Below are positions 62,350 to 64,000 of a stretch of DNA of 64,000 nt, piece after piece; position 1 is the stretch's first letter, and every line of letters starts with the position of its first letter. The notes below the pieces were generated by a model that was given only the letters and a program-made list of their open reading frames with translations, made no database searches and was not told the DNA's origin. The position numbers were made by a program, and so were the translations under genes. The DNA is from CAWFLT01 sp963816795 (GTDB lineage: Bacteria > Acidobacteriota > Vicinamibacteria > Vicinamibacterales > SCN-69-37), in the NCBI GenBank assembly GCA_963816795.1, contig CAWFLT010000014.1:496001-560000 (forward strand), given 5' to 3'.

Positions 62350-64000
62350 ATGAAGAGCACCGCGCTGTCGAACGGTCAAGCGTCCACCTCGTCGCCGGCG
62401 GCGCCGGCACCTGGCTACGGTGGATCCTCTCGCGACGAGTTGCTGGCCATCTACCGCACGATGTTGCTGTCGCGCCGGCTCGACGACAAGGAAATCCAGC
62501 TCAAGAACCAGAGCCTGATCTTCTTCCAGATCAGTGGCGCCGGACACGAAGCCGTGCTCGTCGCGGCCGGGCTCCAGTTGCGCGCCGGCTACGATTGGTT
62601 CTATCCGTACTATCGCGATCGGGCGCTCTGCCTGGCCCTCGGCGTCACGCCGTACGAGATGCTGCTCGCCGCGGTCGGCGCCAAGGACGACCCGGCCAGC
62701 GGCGGCCGTCAGATGCCGTCGCACTGGGGCCACGTTCGTCTCAACATCGTCTCGCAGTCGAGCCCGACCGGTACGCAGTGTCTCCAGGCGATTGGCTGCG
62801 CGGAAGCCGGCATGCTCTACGAGCAGATCAACGAGATCCCGGATCGGCTCCAACGCTTCAAGCAGGACGAGGTCGTGTACGTGTCGCTCGGCGACGGCAC
62901 CGCCAGCGAGGGCGAATTCTGGGAATCGCTGAACGCCGCCTGCGTCCGTCAGCTGCCGGTCGTGTTCCTGGTCGAGGACAACGGCTACGCGATCTCGGTC
63001 CCCGTCGAGGTCCAGACTCCCGGGGGCGATCTCTCACGGCTGGTCGAGTCCTTCCCAGGTCTCGGCGTGTTCCGCTGCGACGGCACCGACGTGGTCGCGA
63101 GCCTGCAGACGATGAAACAGGCAGTGGCGTACGCGCGCGAGCGCCGTGGCCCGGCGTTCGTCCACGCGAAAGTCGTCCGTCCCTACTCGCACTCGCTCTC
63201 CGACGACGAGCGCCTCTACAAGACGCGGGCGGAGCGCGCGGAAGAAGCGACCCGGGATCCGATCGTCAAGTTCGCGGCGCGCCTGACGGCCGACGGACTC
63301 GTGACGGAGGCCGAGCTGGCCGACATCGCGCGCGATGTGGACCGCGAAATCAAGGAGGCTGCCGACGCCGCGGTGAAGGCCGCCAAGCCGAAAAAGGACA
63401 CGGCCGGGCTCTGGGTCTATTCGCCGGACATCGACCCGGCGTCTCCCGCGTTCGACGCGCCCGTCCAGGCCGAAGGCAAGCCCGACACGATGGTGGCGGC
63501 GATCAACCGGACGCTGAAGGACGAAATGGCCGTCAACCCGCGCATCGTCGTCTTCGGCGAGGATGTGGCCGATGTCACGCGGGCGGAGAACCTGTCGGAA
63601 GTGCAAGGCAAGGGCGGCGTGTTCAAAGTGACGCACGGACTGCAGAAAGCGTTCGGGTCCGATCGTGTCTTCAACACGGCGCTGGCGGAGGCCGGCATCA
63701 TCGGCCGCGCCGCCGGCATGGCGACGCGCGGCATCAAGCCGGTCGTCGAGATCCAGTTCTTCGACTACATCTGGCCCGCCATGATGCAGCTCCGCAACGA
63801 AGTGTCGATGCTGCGGTACCGGTCGAGCAACCATTTCTCCTGCCCGATGGTCATCCGCGTCGCGTCAGGTGGCTACCTGCGTGGCGGTGCGCCGTATCAC
63901 AGCCAGTCCGGCGAAAGCATCTTCGCGCACTGTCCCGGGATCCGCATCGCGTATCCATCGAACGCCACGGATGCCGCCGGGCTGTTGCGCACCGCCATCC
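62350..64000 (+). CDS. Fused alpha/beta E1 component of a 2-oxoacid dehydrogenase (partial)
   Basis: At least 550 aa, running off the right edge. E1-alpha: RTMLLSRRLDDKEIQLKNQS, YRDRALCLALGV, GGRQMPSHWG, and the thiamin diphosphate GDGTASEGEFWESLNAA (GDG at 181-183, closing Asn211). E1-beta begins near residue 380: TMVAAINRTLKDEMAVNPRI, VFGEDVADVT, FNTALAEAGIIGRAAGMATR and PVVEIQFFDYIWPA. This single-chain form is used for pyruvate or branched-chain oxoacids; substrate undetermined. ATG 62350 is the only plausible start. The sequence past 64000 is missing. Confidence 0.93.
   Translation, partial: MKSTALSNGQASTSSPAAPAPGYGGSSRDELLAIYRTMLLSRRLDDKEIQLKNQSLIFFQISGAGHEAVLVAAGLQLRAGYDWFYPYYRDRALCLALGVTPYEMLLAAVGAKDDPASGGRQMPSHWGHVRLNIVSQSSPTGTQCLQAIGCAEAGMLYEQINEIPDRLQRFKQDEVVYVSLGDGTASEGEFWESLNAACVRQLPVVFLVEDNGYAISVPVEVQTPGGDLSRLVESFPGLGVFRCDGTDVVASLQTMKQAVAYARERRGPAFVHAKVVRPYSHSLSDDERLYKTRAERAEEATRDPIVKFAARLTADGLVTEAELADIARDVDREIKEAADAAVKAAKPKKDTAGLWVYSPDIDPASPAFDAPVQAEGKPDTMVAAINRTLKDEMAVNPRIVVFGEDVADVTRAENLSEVQGKGGVFKVTHGLQKAFGSDRVFNTALAEAGIIGRAAGMATRGIKPVVEIQFFDYIWPAMMQLRNEVSMLRYRSSNHFSCPMVIRVASGGYLRGGAPYHSQSGESIFAHCPGIRIAYPSNATDAAGLLRTAI

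Overview
The window is about 64 kb of very GC-rich bacterial chromosome with tightly packed genes, many of which overlap by an ATGA or TGATG. Gene content points to Acidobacteriota, probably a Vicinamibacteria-like lineage. The basis is the dcw cluster joined to a TIGR03960-type radical SAM gene, a fused alpha/beta E1 dehydrogenase, several lineage-typical small unnamed proteins and abundant short palindromic intergenic repeats. The assignment is inference; no rRNA or other phylogenetic marker was tested. I found no tRNA, rRNA, CRISPR array, transposase or phage gene.

Layout. (1) 0.1-5 kb: a zinc-ribbon coiled-coil protein and an RNase H (+), a small zinc-binding protein (+), pgeF (-), a small unknown (+) and a 605-aa radical SAM protein (-). 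(2) 5.2-22.2 kb, all minus strand: the division and cell wall (dcw) cluster in the order mraZ, rsmH, ftsL, ftsI (with a PASTA domain), murE, murF, mraY, murD, [574-bp repeat-filled gap], ftsW, murG, murC, ftsQ, ftsA, ftsZ. A good sigma70-type promoter sits in front of mraZ. murB and ddl are absent from the usual place between murC and ftsQ. (3) 22.3-57.5 kb, almost all plus strand: a divergent YchF-like GTPase, then a large envelope-glycan region. It holds cytoplasmic GT2, GT4 and GT9 transferases, four polyprenyl-phosphate-sugar-synthase-like GT2 enzymes, about seven multipass GT-C-like membrane proteins (one of them at 60.6 kb), a DegT aminotransferase, a sugar-nucleotide epimerase, a flippase, two methyltransferases, a GNAT protein, a polysaccharide-deacetylase-like protein and three radical SAM enzymes. 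(4) 57.5-64 kb: yqeY, an intrinsic terminator, murJ, a rhomboid protease, a further GT-C-like membrane protein, a cupin (-), and the start of a fused 2-oxoacid dehydrogenase E1 that runs off the right edge.

How it fits together. The dcw operon makes and flips lipid II (murC-F, mraY, murG; murJ lies 36 kb away) and builds the septum (ftsZ, A, Q, L, W, I). The glycan region looks like a machine that charges polyprenyl phosphate with sugars and transfers them outside the membrane through GT-C enzymes, together with nucleotide-sugar-dependent assembly and a flippase. No priming transferase or clear Wzy polymerase is visible.

Quality warning. Many genes, including essential ones (ftsZ, ftsQ, murG, murD, mraZ), are broken by single-base frameshifts. 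Of roughly sixty junctions I resolved by eye, all but about four need removal of one extra base, and most lie between 31 and 52 kb. I treat them as sequence errors and annotate the reconstructed genes across them. Exact junction positions are approximate.
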